From: Thiosocius teredinicola
GTDB lineage: Bacteria > Pseudomonadota > Gammaproteobacteria > Chromatiales > Chromatiaceae
Reading direction: 5' to 3'
Assembly (NCBI RefSeq): GCF_002009425.1
Contig: NZ_CP019936.1
Location: forward strand, 2,219,297 to 2,283,296
DNA length: 64,000 nucleotides
Both the position numbers and the translations under genes were made by a program. Position 1 is the stretch's first letter; each line of letters begins with the position of its first letter. The notes below the pieces were generated by a model that ran no database searches, had not been told where the DNA came from, and was given only the letters and a program-made list of their open reading frames with translations. Below are positions 1 through 9,067 of the stretch, piece by piece.

Positions 1-105
1 TTCGGAACCCGCTTTTCGGTCGACTACGAGGTGCGTAAACCGGTGGGAGGAAACGTCTTCATCGTCATGACGTTCTCCAATTCCACGCTGTTCCCTCCAC
101 CATGA
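1..105 (+). CDS. DUF4845-like protein, C-terminal fragment
   Basis: An open frame enters from the left edge and ends with TGA at 103-105. It encodes 34 residues, including DYEVRKPVGGNVFIVMTF. In Pseudomonas and relatives a DUF4845 membrane protein sits between lepB and rnc and ends in a similar beta-rich tail, so position and residues agree. Its stop overlaps the rnc start as ATGA, which implies translational coupling. Only the last part is visible, so function cannot be judged. Confidence 0.6.
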   Translation, partial: FGTRFSVDYEVRKPVGGNVFIVMTFSNSTLFPPP

Positions 106-770
106 AGCGATTGCAAAGACGCATCGACTATCAATTCAACGACGTCGGGCTGCTGGAACGTGCGCTGTCACACCGCAGCCTCGGCGCTCAGAACAACGAA
201 AGACTCGAATTTCTCGGTGACGCGATCCTTGGCTTCGAGGTCGCCGACAGCCTCTACCGTCGCCTGACGGATGCGGACGAGGGCCAGCTCAGCAGAATGC
301 GTGCGCACCTGGTGAAGCGCGAAACGCTGGCCGAGATCGCCCGTGAACTGCAACTCGGCGAGATTCTGCGTCTGGGCCCGGGCGAACTTCGTAGTGGCGG
401 CCAGACCCGTGACTCCATTCTGGCCGATGCGGTCGAGGCCATCATCGCGGCGGTCTATCTCGACGGGGGCATCGATGCGGCGAGACTGCTGGTTCAGCGC
501 TTGCTGGGCAAGCGCTTGACCGATCCGACGCTCGAAACCCGCCGCAAAGATCCGAAGACGCGTCTTCAAGAGCACCTGCAAGGGCTTGGGCGAGCGCTAC
601 CTGTCTACGAGGTCGTGGACATCAGTGGCGACCAGCATGACCAGACCTTTCGCGTGACATGTACTATTGATCTTGGTGGCGAAACCACCGGAGAGGGCGG
701 CAGCCGTCGCAAGGCTGAGCAGGCGGCCGCGCGCCGGATGCTGAGCCGTCTTGAGGAACAGAACGTATGA
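102..770 (+). CDS. rnc: Ribonuclease III
   Basis: Double-strand-specific endoribonuclease for rRNA precursor and mRNA processing, 222 aa, a normal bacterial length. The family signature NERLEFLGDA is at residues 32-41. The second acidic catalytic helix (DSILADAVEAIIAAVYLDGG) is near 104-123. A C-terminal double-stranded RNA-binding domain starts near 150 (DPKTRLQEHLQG) and ends with a Lys/Ala-rich helix. The start overlaps the upstream stop and the stop overlaps the era start, both as ATGA. This gives a coupled rnc-era unit as in most Gammaproteobacteria. Confidence 0.97.
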   Translation: MKRLQRRIDYQFNDVGLLERALSHRSLGAQNNERLEFLGDAILGFEVADSLYRRLTDADEGQLSRMRAHLVKRETLAEIARELQLGEILRLGPGELRSGGQTRDSILADAVEAIIAAVYLDGGIDAARLLVQRLLGKRLTDPTLETRRKDPKTRLQEHLQGLGRALPVYEVVDISGDQHDQTFRVTCTIDLGGETTGEGGSRRKAEQAAARRMLSRLEEQNV

Positions 771-1657
771 ACTACCGCAGTGGTTACGCGGTGTTGGTTG
801 GCCGCCCCAACGTGGGCAAATCCACTTTGCTCAACCGCCTGCTGGGTCAAAAGCTGGCGATTACCTCGCACAAGCCGCAAACGACGCGTCACCGCATTGT
901 CGGCATCCGCAGCGACGATGAGGGCCAGATTGTCTTTGTGGATACGCCCGGGATCCACGACCGGGGTGGCAAGGCGATGAGCCACTACCTCAACCGGGCG
1001 GCGCATACGGCCCTGCTGGATGTGGATTTGATTGTGTTCGTCGTACAGGCTCAGGTCTGGACCGAAGAAGACGAACAGGTGCTCAATGCGATCAAGCAAT
1101 CCAAGTTGCCGACCCTGGCCGTGATCAACAAGGTCGATACGGTAACGCCGAAAGAGCAGCTGTTGCCGGTCATCGAATCCCTGGCGAAGCGTTACGACTT
1201 TGTCGACGTGATACCCGTTTCGGCGCGCAACGGAGACAATGTTGAAAGTCTGGCGAACGCCGTCCTTCAGCGACTGCCGGAAGGCGAACCGATCTTTCCG
1301 GAAGATCAACTGACCGACAGGTCCGAACGGTTCTTCGCCGCGGAGTTGTTGCGCGAACAGATCATCAGACGCTATCACCGCGAGCTTCCCTATGCGGTCA
1401 CCGTCGAGATCGAGCGTTTCGAAGAAAGCGAAGACGGACGCTACAACATCGGCGCGGTGATCTGGGTGGAACGTGAAAACCAGCGCAAGATCCTGCTCGG
1501 CAAAGGTGGGCAGGCGATGAAGGAAACGGCGACCGCCGCACGCAAGGCGATGAATGAGTTCTTTCAGACGCGTGTACATCTCGAAGTCTGGATCAAGGTC
1601 AAAAAGAGTTGGTCGAGCGATGCGGCCAGCCTGGTCAAGCTCGGGTACACGGATTGA
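767..1657 (+). CDS. era: GTPase Era
   Basis: GTPase that binds 16S rRNA during 30S subunit assembly, 296 aa. G1 is GRPNVGKS (12-19), G3 is DTPG (59-62) and G4 is NKVD (121-124). A C-terminal KH RNA-binding domain includes the ILLGKGGQAMKETA loop. Start and stop overlap or abut rnc and recO, so the three are probably co-transcribed. Confidence 0.97.
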   Translation: MNYRSGYAVLVGRPNVGKSTLLNRLLGQKLAITSHKPQTTRHRIVGIRSDDEGQIVFVDTPGIHDRGGKAMSHYLNRAAHTALLDVDLIVFVVQAQVWTEEDEQVLNAIKQSKLPTLAVINKVDTVTPKEQLLPVIESLAKRYDFVDVIPVSARNGDNVESLANAVLQRLPEGEPIFPEDQLTDRSERFFAAELLREQIIRRYHRELPYAVTVEIERFEESEDGRYNIGAVIWVERENQRKILLGKGGQAMKETATAARKAMNEFFQTRVHLEVWIKVKKSWSSDAASLVKLGYTD

Positions 1658-1661
1658 TGCG

Positions 1662-2339
1662 GTGGCCGCGTCGAATGCGCTGAACGCCTATGTGTTGCAC
1701 ACGCGGCGCTACGGCGACAGCAGTCTCATTGCCGATCTGTACAGCCGCGAGCAGGGGCGCTTGGCGGCGGTTGCCAAAGGGGCGCTGAAAGCCAAGGGCG
1801 AACGTGTCCAGCCTTTTCAGGCGTACGCCATCGCGGTCAGCGGTCGTGGTGAAGTGCTGACGCTGACCGGTGTTGAGGCCAGCGACTCACCGCTTACCTT
1901 GCAGGGGCGTAAGCTGTTCTGCGGCCTGTATCTCAACGAGCTGCTGTTGAAGCTCACTGCCCGACAAGATCCCTGTGACGGCCTGTTCGATGACTACGCC
2001 GCGGCGCTGGGATCGTTGCACAAGGACGCGGCAATCGAACCGACATTGCGACGCTTCGAGGTGCGCCTGTTGCGCCACCTGGGGCTGGGCCTGATACTCG
2101 ACAGAGACGTCAATGGTCAATCGATTGTTTCGGACCGACGTTACACTTACGATATCCATCATGGAGCGGCTCCGGTTTCTACCGGTGATAACGCAGTGTC
2201 GGGCGCGACACTGTTGGCGCTGCGCGACGATCTTGTGTTTGATGATTCCGGCCTGCGTGAGTCGCGTCAGCTGATGCGGCGCGTGCTGCATCATCATCTC
2301 GATGGGCGACCATTGCGCAGTCGGGAACTGTTCCGTTGA
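1662..2339 (+). CDS. recO: DNA repair protein RecO
   Basis: RecO helps RecR load RecA at gaps (RecFOR pathway). The frame stays open far into era, but homology begins at NALNAYVLHTRRYGDSSL, equivalent to the first residues of E. coli RecO. I therefore chose GTG at 1662, four bases after the era stop, giving 225 aa. The OB-fold N-terminus (ADLYSREQGRLAAVAKGALK) and the GLYLNELLLKL helix are typical. The RecO zinc cysteines are absent, as is common in Gammaproteobacteria. The start is the least certain point. Confidence 0.9.
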   Translation: MAASNALNAYVLHTRRYGDSSLIADLYSREQGRLAAVAKGALKAKGERVQPFQAYAIAVSGRGEVLTLTGVEASDSPLTLQGRKLFCGLYLNELLLKLTARQDPCDGLFDDYAAALGSLHKDAAIEPTLRRFEVRLLRHLGLGLILDRDVNGQSIVSDRRYTYDIHHGAAPVSTGDNAVSGATLLALRDDLVFDDSGLRESRQLMRRVLHHHLDGRPLRSRELFR

Positions 2340-2377
2340 TATCAGGCACGTACGCCGTTTGAACCAATGAACTTCAG

Positions 2378-3115
2378 ATGAAACGATACGAAAGACTGCT
2401 GGGCGTGAACATCGATCACGTGGCCACCTTGCGACAGGCTCGCGGCACACGCTATCCGGAACCGGTCCAGGCGGCATTGGTCGCCGAACAGGCAGGTGCC
2501 GATTCGATTACCTTGCACCTGCGCGAAGACCGCCGCCATATCCAGGATCGCGACGTCGACATGCTCGCCGACATTTTGCAGACGCGTATGAACCTGGAGA
2601 TGGCCGCGACGTCAGAGATGTTGGAGATCGCCAAACGCGTGCGGCCCGCGGACTGCTGCCTGGTACCGGAACGCCGCGAAGAGTTGACCACAGAAGGCGG
2701 TCTCGATGCTGCGTCGAGCGTGTCGTATCTTAAAGACTATTGTGCCGCGCTTGCCGATGCCGGCGTGCGTGTCTCATTGTTCATCGATGCCGATTCGCGC
2801 CAGCTCGAAGCAGCGACTGAGATCGGTGCGCCGGTTGTCGAGATCCATACCGGCCACTACGCGGAGGCCGCCAATTCGGTCGCGCGGCACGACAATCTGG
2901 CGCGCATCGCGAATGCCGTCTCGCAGGGTCTGCAACTGGGTCTGCAGGTCAACGCCGGACACGGGCTCGACTATCACAACATCAAGGACGTCGCCGCCAT
3001 CGATGGCATCCTGGAATTCAATATCGGTCACGCGATCGTCAGTCGTGCGGTTTTCAGTGGCCTGCATGCCGCGGTCGCGGATATGAAAGCCCTGTTGCAA
3101 CCGCCTGAGGGCTGA
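2378..3115 (+). CDS. pdxJ: Pyridoxine 5'-phosphate synthase PdxJ
   Basis: Condenses 1-deoxy-D-xylulose 5-phosphate with 3-amino-2-oxopropyl phosphate to give pyridoxine 5'-phosphate in vitamin B6 synthesis. It is 245 aa, full length. The N-terminus [18 protein letters not shown], the central [16 protein letters not shown] and the phosphate-binding region [11 protein letters not shown] are diagnostic. It follows recO at 38 bases, the usual gammaproteobacterial order, and converges on the histidine kinase gene. Confidence 0.97.
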   Translation: MKRYERLLGVNIDHVATLRQARGTRYPEPVQAALVAEQAGADSITLHLREDRRHIQDRDVDMLADILQTRMNLEMAATSEMLEIAKRVRPADCCLVPERREELTTEGGLDAASSVSYLKDYCAALADAGVRVSLFIDADSRQLEAATEIGAPVVEIHTGHYAEAANSVARHDNLARIANAVSQGLQLGLQVNAGHGLDYHNIKDVAAIDGILEFNIGHAIVSRAVFSGLHAAVADMKALLQPPEG

Positions 3116-3122
3116 TCCCAAA

Positions 3123-5573
3123 TCAAGGGTTGTCGGCTTCGTAGGACTCGAGTTCGATAATACGTTGGGCTTCGTGGATCACGCGTTCAAGCAGCATGCT
3201 GACGGCAGAATCGTCTTCCAGCGTAATCGCCGGCTGCAGCTCTCCCAAGGCGTGGTACAACGCCGGCACGCCACAGACTGCCGAGGCGCCGTGCAAGCGG
3301 TGCGATAACTGCCAAAGCTCCGACCAGTTCTTTTCGGTGAGGTTCTGACGCAGCGCATCGATGGTTGTCGGCAGTTCACGACGCAGCTCTTCGAACAGCT
3401 TGCGCGCAATGCTTTCCGAGCCACCCGCAATCCGCAGCGCCTGCGCTTGGTCGCGCACCGGCCAATCGTTCTCGGGCAGGGTCTGCGCGCTGGCATTGAT
3501 GAAGCCGGCCTGTCCGCTGCTGCCGTCGACCAATTCGACAACGGTCTTGCGCAGGTCTTCATCGCTGACCGGCTTGATCAGAAAACGCTGGATGCCGGCG
3601 CGCGCGATCTCGCGCTGATTGCGTTCCGCGACATCCGCGGTGAGCGCGATGATCGGTACCGGTTTGCCCGGGTAGAGCGATTGGATGCGGCGTGCCGCCT
3701 CCAGACCGTTCATGCGCGGCATGTGAACGTCGAGAAATGCCATATCGATCGGATGTTGCCGGGCCAGTTCCACCGCTTCGTCGCCGTCGGTCGCCTTGAG
3801 TACTTCGGCACCCATATCGGTCAGCAGGTGAACGATCAGTTGCAGGTTGATCGGGTGGTCATCGGCGGCCAGGCACAGCTTTCCCTGCAGCACATGCTGG
3901 TGGTCGACGGGCGCGTTGTCCGATGGTTGGGTGTGATTTGCGGATACATTCTGCGGCGCCACTTTGCCGGCCCGCAGACAACCGCGGAGGCTCTCCTGCA
4001 AGTGATGCAGTTGCGGTGGCTTACTCAAACAGAAGCGGGCGCCCGCGGCAACGAACCGGTTCAGCACCTCTTCATCCGAACTCGATACCAGGGCGATGAC
4101 CGGCAACGCCTGCTCGCCGCTCAGCCCTCGAATCTGCTCGAGGCACTCGCGGATATTGTCTTCGTCATCGTTGCAGCCGAGTGCGACCAGGGCGTAGCGA
4201 TCGAGCTCGAGGGTGGGTATTACCGAATATTGCGGGTAGTCGTCGACTGCAAGTCCCATGTCGTTGAGCGAGTTGCGCAAAGCGATGCGCGACAGATCGT
4301 GTTTTTCGATCAACAGACCGCGACGGTTCAGGGGCGGCGAGTGACGAACCGGTGGTGCATCAGGGTCGAGGTCGAGCTTGATGGTTACCCGAAACACTGA
4401 GCCCTCACCGAGTCGGCTGGTGACGTTGACATGGCCGTCCATCGCTTCGGCCAGCGAATGACAGATGCTCAGCCCCAGCCCGGTGCCGCCGAACAGCCGG
4501 TTGGTAGTCGAGCTACCCTGGTCGAACGCCAGAAACAGGCGTTGCTGCTCGCCGAGGGGTATGCCGATGCCGGTGTCGCTGACAGCGAACGTGACCCCGA
4601 TCTTGTGCGCCTCCTCCTCGTCGAGCATCACCCGCACGACGATCTCGCCACGGTCGGTGTACTTGACGGCATTGCTGACCAGGTTGTTGATGATCTGGAT
4701 GATGCGGGTCTCATCGCCGACCAGGTGGTCGGGCACATCGTTGTAAACCATGGACACCAGTTCCAGGTGCTTGGCATGCGCCTGCGGCGCCCACAGGGTC
4801 ACGGCGCTCTCGACGCATTCGCGCAGACTGAACGGCTCGTGGCTGAGCACAAGTTTGCCCGACTCGAGCTGGGAGAAATCCAGGATATCGTCGACGATAC
4901 GCAGCAACGAGCTGGCGGATTTCTGAATGGTCAGCACGAAATCGCGCTGCTTGTCGTTCATCTCCGTCTTGGCCAGCAGGCGGGTGAAGCCGATGATGCC
5001 GTTCATCGGCGTGCGGATCTCGTGACTCATATTGGCCAGGAACTCGGATTTGGCACGGCTTGCCTCGATCGCCCGGCGGCGCGCCAGATCGAGCTCGGCG
5101 TTGCGGATCTCGATCACCTCCATGCTCTCCTGGGCCTCGCGCGTGGCCTGCTCGATGCGTTCCTGGAGCAGTTCCTGGCCGGCGGCGATCTCCTGGGCCA
5201 TGGCGTTGAAGCCTGCCTCGAGTTCACCCATCTCACCGCGGGCAGCGTTGGGGATCTGTACGTTGAGTTCGCCTGCACGTACCCGCTGCATGGCGCGGAT
5301 GACGACCGCGATCGGGCGCAGCATGTGGCGCAGGCGATCGGCGGCAACGATCAGGCTGACGGCGAGTCCGCCGAGGACGACCAACAGGCCGGCGACCGCG
5401 AGATTGGGCTGGTCGGCGCCGAGCCAGGCATAGACGCCGAAACCGCCCAGCGCGGCCAGCGACGGCGCCAGGGTAATGAAATAGGTGCGATAATAGATGC
5501 TGTCCGAGCGGAAGACTTTTGGAATTTTCAGCAAATCGGAGCCCCGGCGAATCGAATCTGGCCTCAAACGCAC
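3123..5573 (-). CDS. barA: BarA-like hybrid sensor histidine kinase
   Basis: Tripartite hybrid kinase expected to signal to a UvrY/GacA regulator and the CsrA system. With the GTG at 5573 it has 816 aa. Two membrane helices lie near residues 32-51 and 57-77 with only a few residues between them, then HAMP (78-130) and HisKA with [10 protein letters not shown] (His about 184). The HATPase has [20 protein letters not shown] and GTGLGLSI. One degenerate receiver, one canonical receiver ([11 protein letters not shown]) and an HPt domain (SHRLHGAS) follow. Family members usually have a periplasmic sensor loop, which is missing here. Longer starts would run into divergent cysM; the GTG lacks a clear ribosome site. 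Confidence 0.88.
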   Translation of the reverse strand: MRLRPDSIRRGSDLLKIPKVFRSDSIYYRTYFITLAPSLAALGGFGVYAWLGADQPNLAVAGLLVVLGGLAVSLIVAADRLRHMLRPIAVVIRAMQRVRAGELNVQIPNAARGEMGELEAGFNAMAQEIAAGQELLQERIEQATREAQESMEVIEIRNAELDLARRRAIEASRAKSEFLANMSHEIRTPMNGIIGFTRLLAKTEMNDKQRDFVLTIQKSASSLLRIVDDILDFSQLESGKLVLSHEPFSLRECVESAVTLWAPQAHAKHLELVSMVYNDVPDHLVGDETRIIQIINNLVSNAVKYTDRGEIVVRVMLDEEEAHKIGVTFAVSDTGIGIPLGEQQRLFLAFDQGSSTTNRLFGGTGLGLSICHSLAEAMDGHVNVTSRLGEGSVFRVTIKLDLDPDAPPVRHSPPLNRRGLLIEKHDLSRIALRNSLNDMGLAVDDYPQYSVIPTLELDRYALVALGCNDDEDNIRECLEQIRGLSGEQALPVIALVSSSDEEVLNRFVAAGARFCLSKPPQLHHLQESLRGCLRAGKVAPQNVSANHTQPSDNAPVDHQHVLQGKLCLAADDHPINLQLIVHLLTDMGAEVLKATDGDEAVELARQHPIDMAFLDVHMPRMNGLEAARRIQSLYPGKPVPIIALTADVAERNQREIARAGIQRFLIKPVSDEDLRKTVVELVDGSSGQAGFINASAQTLPENDWPVRDQAQALRIAGGSESIARKLFEELRRELPTTIDALRQNLTEKNWSELWQLSHRLHGASAVCGVPALYHALGELQPAITLEDDSAVSMLLERVIHEAQRIIELESYEADNP

Positions 5574-5627
5574 AAGTTTGGCAGATACTACCTCGTTTTG
5601 GCGTAATCGATTGTTTAAACTGAGCCG

Positions 5628-6521
5628 ATGAAGTACCCCACGATTGAATCCTGTGTCGGCAATACGCCCCTGGTGCGGTTGCAACGGCTACCCGGCGATA
5701 CCAGCAATACCTTGCTGGTCAAATTGGAAGGCGACAACCCGGCGGGATCGGTCAAAGATCGTCCGGCCCTGTCGATGATCAAGCACGCCGAGGAACGTGG
5801 CGACATCAAACCGGGTGACACGCTGATCGAGGCGACCAGCGGTAACACCGGCATCGCGCTGGCAATGGTCTGCGCGATTCGCGGCTATCGCATGATCCTT
5901 ATCATGCCGGAGAATCTCAGCGTGGAAAGGCGGGCCTCGATGCGCGCTTACGGCGCCGAGCTGATCCTGGTGACGCGTGAGCAAGGCATGGAAGGGGCGC
6001 GCGACCTCGCGCTGCAGATGGAACGCGAGGGAAAAGGCAAGGTGCTGAACCAGTTCGCCAATCCGGACAATCCGCTGGCGCACTACGAAACCACCGGTCC
6101 GGAGATCTGGCGGGATACCGGCGGGACGGTGACCCATTTCGTCAGCGCCATGGGCACCACCGGGACCATTACCGGCACCGCGCGTTACCTTCGGGAACAG
6201 ACGCCACGTCCGCAGATTATCGGTGTGCAGCCGGCCGAAGGGGCCTCGATTCCGGGTATCCGTCGCTGGCCGGTGGAATACATCCCCGATATCTTTGATG
6301 CCTCGCTGGTTGATCGCGAGATGGACGTATCCCAGCCAGAGGCCGAGGAGACCACGCGGCGACTTGCGGCCGAAGAGGGTATCTTTTGCGGCGTATCGTC
6401 CGGCGGTGCCGTGGCTGCCGCGCTGCGTCTGTCGGAAGAGGTCGAGAACGCGGTGATCGTCGCGATCGTCTGTGATCGGGGTGACCGCTATCTGTCGACC
6501 GGCATCTTTCCCTCGGAATAG
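5628..6521 (+). CDS. cysM: Cysteine synthase B
   Basis: PLP-dependent O-acetylserine sulfhydrylase, isoform B, 297 aa. The PLP lysine is in GSVKDRPA (Lys43) and the phosphate-binding loop SGNTG is at 71-75. The C-terminal [12 protein letters not shown] also fits. The short length and the neighbours (barA-like kinase divergent, rlmD two genes downstream) support CysM rather than CysK. It could use sulfide or thiosulfate. Two bases separate it from the next gene, so they are probably one operon. Confidence 0.95.
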   Translation: MKYPTIESCVGNTPLVRLQRLPGDTSNTLLVKLEGDNPAGSVKDRPALSMIKHAEERGDIKPGDTLIEATSGNTGIALAMVCAIRGYRMILIMPENLSVERRASMRAYGAELILVTREQGMEGARDLALQMEREGKGKVLNQFANPDNPLAHYETTGPEIWRDTGGTVTHFVSAMGTTGTITGTARYLREQTPRPQIIGVQPAEGASIPGIRRWPVEYIPDIFDASLVDREMDVSQPEAEETTRRLAAEEGIFCGVSSGGAVAAALRLSEEVENAVIVAIVCDRGDRYLSTGIFPSE

Positions 6522-6523
6522 TC

Positions 6524-7258
6524 ATGCGTTTCTCGGTGCTCGCCATCTCGTCGGTTCCGGATACCGCAACCACGCGCGATCTTTTCAATCTGCACGACCT
6601 CGACGACAAGTCGGTATCCAAGGTCCTGTTTCACCGCCGCAAGCAACAGACGGGTTCGAACGAGGACCTGCGCTGGGATCAACGCGCGATCGCCGGCATG
6701 ACCCTGATCCAGCACTCGGTCGACAACGTGCATCTGACATCGATGCACGCCGGGCAGAACAGCGAAGAGGACATGCTGCAGGCGTTCTACAAGGCAACGC
6801 TGCGCGACGGTCGGGTGGTTTCGTGGGACGGCAGCAGGCTCACCATTCCGTTGATCCATTTCCGCACGCTCAAACATACGCTCAGCTTTCCCGCCTACTG
6901 GCAGGCATTGCGCGAAGGCACCGACATTCATCTCGATATCCAGCGCTGGTTGTCGCCGACCACCACTGATCTGCCGGCGCTCGATGAGACGTCGCGCAAG
7001 CTCGGTTTTCCGGGTCTGCTCAGCCATGATGAAGACAGCGTGATTGCCGGCTGGATGAAGGGTAACTACGACAACGTACAGGCCCACAGCGACATCGTCG
7101 CGCTCAACACCTATCTGCTGGCATTGCGGCTGTTCACGGTAACCGGTGATATGAGTCGGCACGACAGCGCCCGGGTGATCGTCAAGTTGCGCGACGCCCT
7201 GGCAAAGAGCGAGCAGACACATATGGCGGAGTTTCTGGCTGCCTGGGGCGAGGCCTGA
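6524..7258 (+). CDS. PolB-type 3'-5' exonuclease family protein, catalytic motifs degenerate
   Basis: 244 aa protein resembling the predicted DNA-polymerase-B-type 3'-5' exonucleases (DNA_pol_B_exo2) that often sit between cysM and rlmD. The last motif HSDIVALNTYLLALR and the LGFPG segment are recognisable. In active members motif I reads about FDIETVPD; here it is LAISSVPD, losing both metal ligands. The motif II aspartate (usually FDLP) is Thr in LTIPLI. The fold is probably kept but nuclease activity is doubtful. Confidence 0.75.
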   Translation: MRFSVLAISSVPDTATTRDLFNLHDLDDKSVSKVLFHRRKQQTGSNEDLRWDQRAIAGMTLIQHSVDNVHLTSMHAGQNSEEDMLQAFYKATLRDGRVVSWDGSRLTIPLIHFRTLKHTLSFPAYWQALREGTDIHLDIQRWLSPTTTDLPALDETSRKLGFPGLLSHDEDSVIAGWMKGNYDNVQAHSDIVALNTYLLALRLFTVTGDMSRHDSARVIVKLRDALAKSEQTHMAEFLAAWGEA

Positions 7259-8590
7259 ATGGGTGGAAGGCGCAGACGAGCACGGCCGCCGGAAGGCGAG
7301 TTCGATGCAGTCATCGATAGCGTGGGTCACGACGGCCGCGGGGTAGCCAGGGTCGACGGCAAGGCCACGTTCATCCACGGCGCACTGCCCGGAGAGCAGG
7401 TCAAGTTCCGTTATCTGCAGCGGCGGCGCAACCATGACGAAGGCCAGGTCGTCTCGGTCATCAGCGCATCGCCGGATCGGGTCGAGCCGCGCTGTGCACA
7501 CTACGGCGTGTGCGGTGGATGCAGTCTGCAGCATCTTGATTCGGCGGCCCAGGTGTCAGCCAAACAAGGTGTATTGCTGGATAACTTTCGACAGATCGGC
7601 CGCGTCGCGCCCGACAGCATTCTGCCGCCACTGGTCAACGACGAGCCATGGGGGTATCGGCGCAAGGCGCGGCTCGGCGTCAAGAACGTCACGCGCAAGG
7701 AAAAAGTGCTGGTCGGCTTTCGCGAGCGAGGCTCCAGCTATGTTGCCGATCTGGCGCGCTGCGAGGTGTTGCATCCGCGCGTCGGCACGCTGCTGCCGGC
7801 GCTGAGTGCACTGATCGAATCACTGAGTATCAACAACCGTGTGCCGCAGATTGAAATGGCCATGGATGACGATCGTTGCGTGTTGATCCTGCGGCTTCTG
7901 GAACCGCTCAGCGGCGAAGACGAGCAGGCGTTGAACCGCTTTCAGCAGACCAACGACGTGGTGTTCTATCTGCAGCCGGGTGGGCCGGATTCAGTGGTGC
8001 CGCTGTCGGCTGAGGTCGACCTGCGTTACGCCTTGCCCGATTACGATGTCACGCTGTCATTCCTTCCCGGCGACTTCACCCAGGTCAATACCGAGATCAA
8101 CCGCAAGATGGTGGCGCGCGCCTTGGATCTACTGGATCCGCAGCCGGATGACCAGGTGCTGGACTTATTCTGCGGTATCGGCAATTTCACGCTGCCGATC
8201 GCGCGTAGCGCGAACGCGGTGGTCGGCGTCGAAGGCGATGCGGGTTTGGTGGAGCGCGCGCGGGCCAACGCCGAACGTAATGGATTGCACAACGCCACCT
8301 TCTACACGGCAGACCTATACGGCGAACTGCAGGCCGAACCGTGGATGAAACAGCGTTTCAACAAGGTGCTGCTGGATCCGCCGCGCAGCGGTGCACTGCA
8401 GGTGCTACCGTATCTCTCGGTTATGGGCGTGCAGCGCATTGTGTACGTGTCCTGTTATCCGGGCACCTTGGCGCGCGATGCGGGTGAGTTGGTGGGCAAG
8501 TATGGTTACCGTCTCGTCAGTGCCGGTGTCATGGATATGTTTCCGCACACGGCGCACGTCGAATCGATCGCCTTGTTTGAGAAGGGGTAA
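7259..8590 (+). CDS. rlmD: 23S rRNA (uracil(1939)-C5)-methyltransferase RlmD
   Basis: SAM-dependent RNA methyltransferase, 443 aa. An N-terminal TRAM domain (about residues 12-70) precedes a 4Fe-4S site of the form CX5CX2C (CAHYGVCGGC) with a further Cys in ARCEVLHP. The SAM motif is LDLFCGIGNF and the catalytic cysteine lies in VYVSCYPGTLARD. The ATG directly follows the upstream stop (TGAATG). All key residues are present. Confidence 0.95.
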   Translation: MGGRRRRARPPEGEFDAVIDSVGHDGRGVARVDGKATFIHGALPGEQVKFRYLQRRRNHDEGQVVSVISASPDRVEPRCAHYGVCGGCSLQHLDSAAQVSAKQGVLLDNFRQIGRVAPDSILPPLVNDEPWGYRRKARLGVKNVTRKEKVLVGFRERGSSYVADLARCEVLHPRVGTLLPALSALIESLSINNRVPQIEMAMDDDRCVLILRLLEPLSGEDEQALNRFQQTNDVVFYLQPGGPDSVVPLSAEVDLRYALPDYDVTLSFLPGDFTQVNTEINRKMVARALDLLDPQPDDQVLDLFCGIGNFTLPIARSANAVVGVEGDAGLVERARANAERNGLHNATFYTADLYGELQAEPWMKQRFNKVLLDPPRSGALQVLPYLSVMGVQRIVYVSCYPGTLARDAGELVGKYGYRLVSAGVMDMFPHTAHVESIALFEKG

Positions 8591-8592
8591 CT

Positions 8593-9060
8593 GTGGGACA
8601 GGAGATTGAACGCAAGTTCCTGATCAAATCGGATGCGTGGCGCGCACAGGTCGGCGAAAGTACACGCTTGATCCAGGGTTACCTCGCGCGCGGCGAACAG
8701 TCTGCGATCCGCGTACGGATCAAAGGCGACAAGGCCGAACTCAACATCAAACAAACGGTCGACGGCATCCACCGCCTGGAATACGAATACGAGATTCCAC
8801 TCGACGACGCGCAGGAGATCCTTGACCGGGTTGCCTTGCGACCTTTGATCGACAAGACACGGCACCATGTGTCCATAGGCCGGCACCTGTGGGAGATCGA
8901 CGAGTTTCACGGTGAGAATGCGGGCCTGATCGTCGCCGAAATCGAACTCGACGATGCGGATGAAGCCTTCGAGCGGCCGGACTGGCTCGGCGAGGAAGTG
9001 TCGACCGATCAACGCTATTTCAACAGCAGCCTCAGCGCGCGTCCGTACACCACATGGTGA
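8593..9060 (+). CDS. CYTH-domain phosphatase
   Basis: 155 aa single-domain CYTH protein starting with GTG two bases after rlmD. The defining ExExK motif is in EIERKFL near the N-terminus. Alternating charged strands such as AIRVRIKGDKAELNIK and EYEIPLDDAQEIL form the tunnel typical of inorganic triphosphatases. The likely role is hydrolysis of tripolyphosphate or another triphosphate in the cytoplasm; the true substrate cannot be read from sequence. Confidence 0.9.
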   Translation: MGQEIERKFLIKSDAWRAQVGESTRLIQGYLARGEQSAIRVRIKGDKAELNIKQTVDGIHRLEYEYEIPLDDAQEILDRVALRPLIDKTRHHVSIGRHLWEIDEFHGENAGLIVAEIELDDADEAFERPDWLGEEVSTDQRYFNSSLSARPYTTW

Positions 9061-9067
9061 GACGGAC

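Noticed and set aside
4431-5606. A 391-codon open frame antisense to the BarA-like kinase
   Set aside because: Shadow of the kinase HATPase and HAMP coding region; no recognisable domain.
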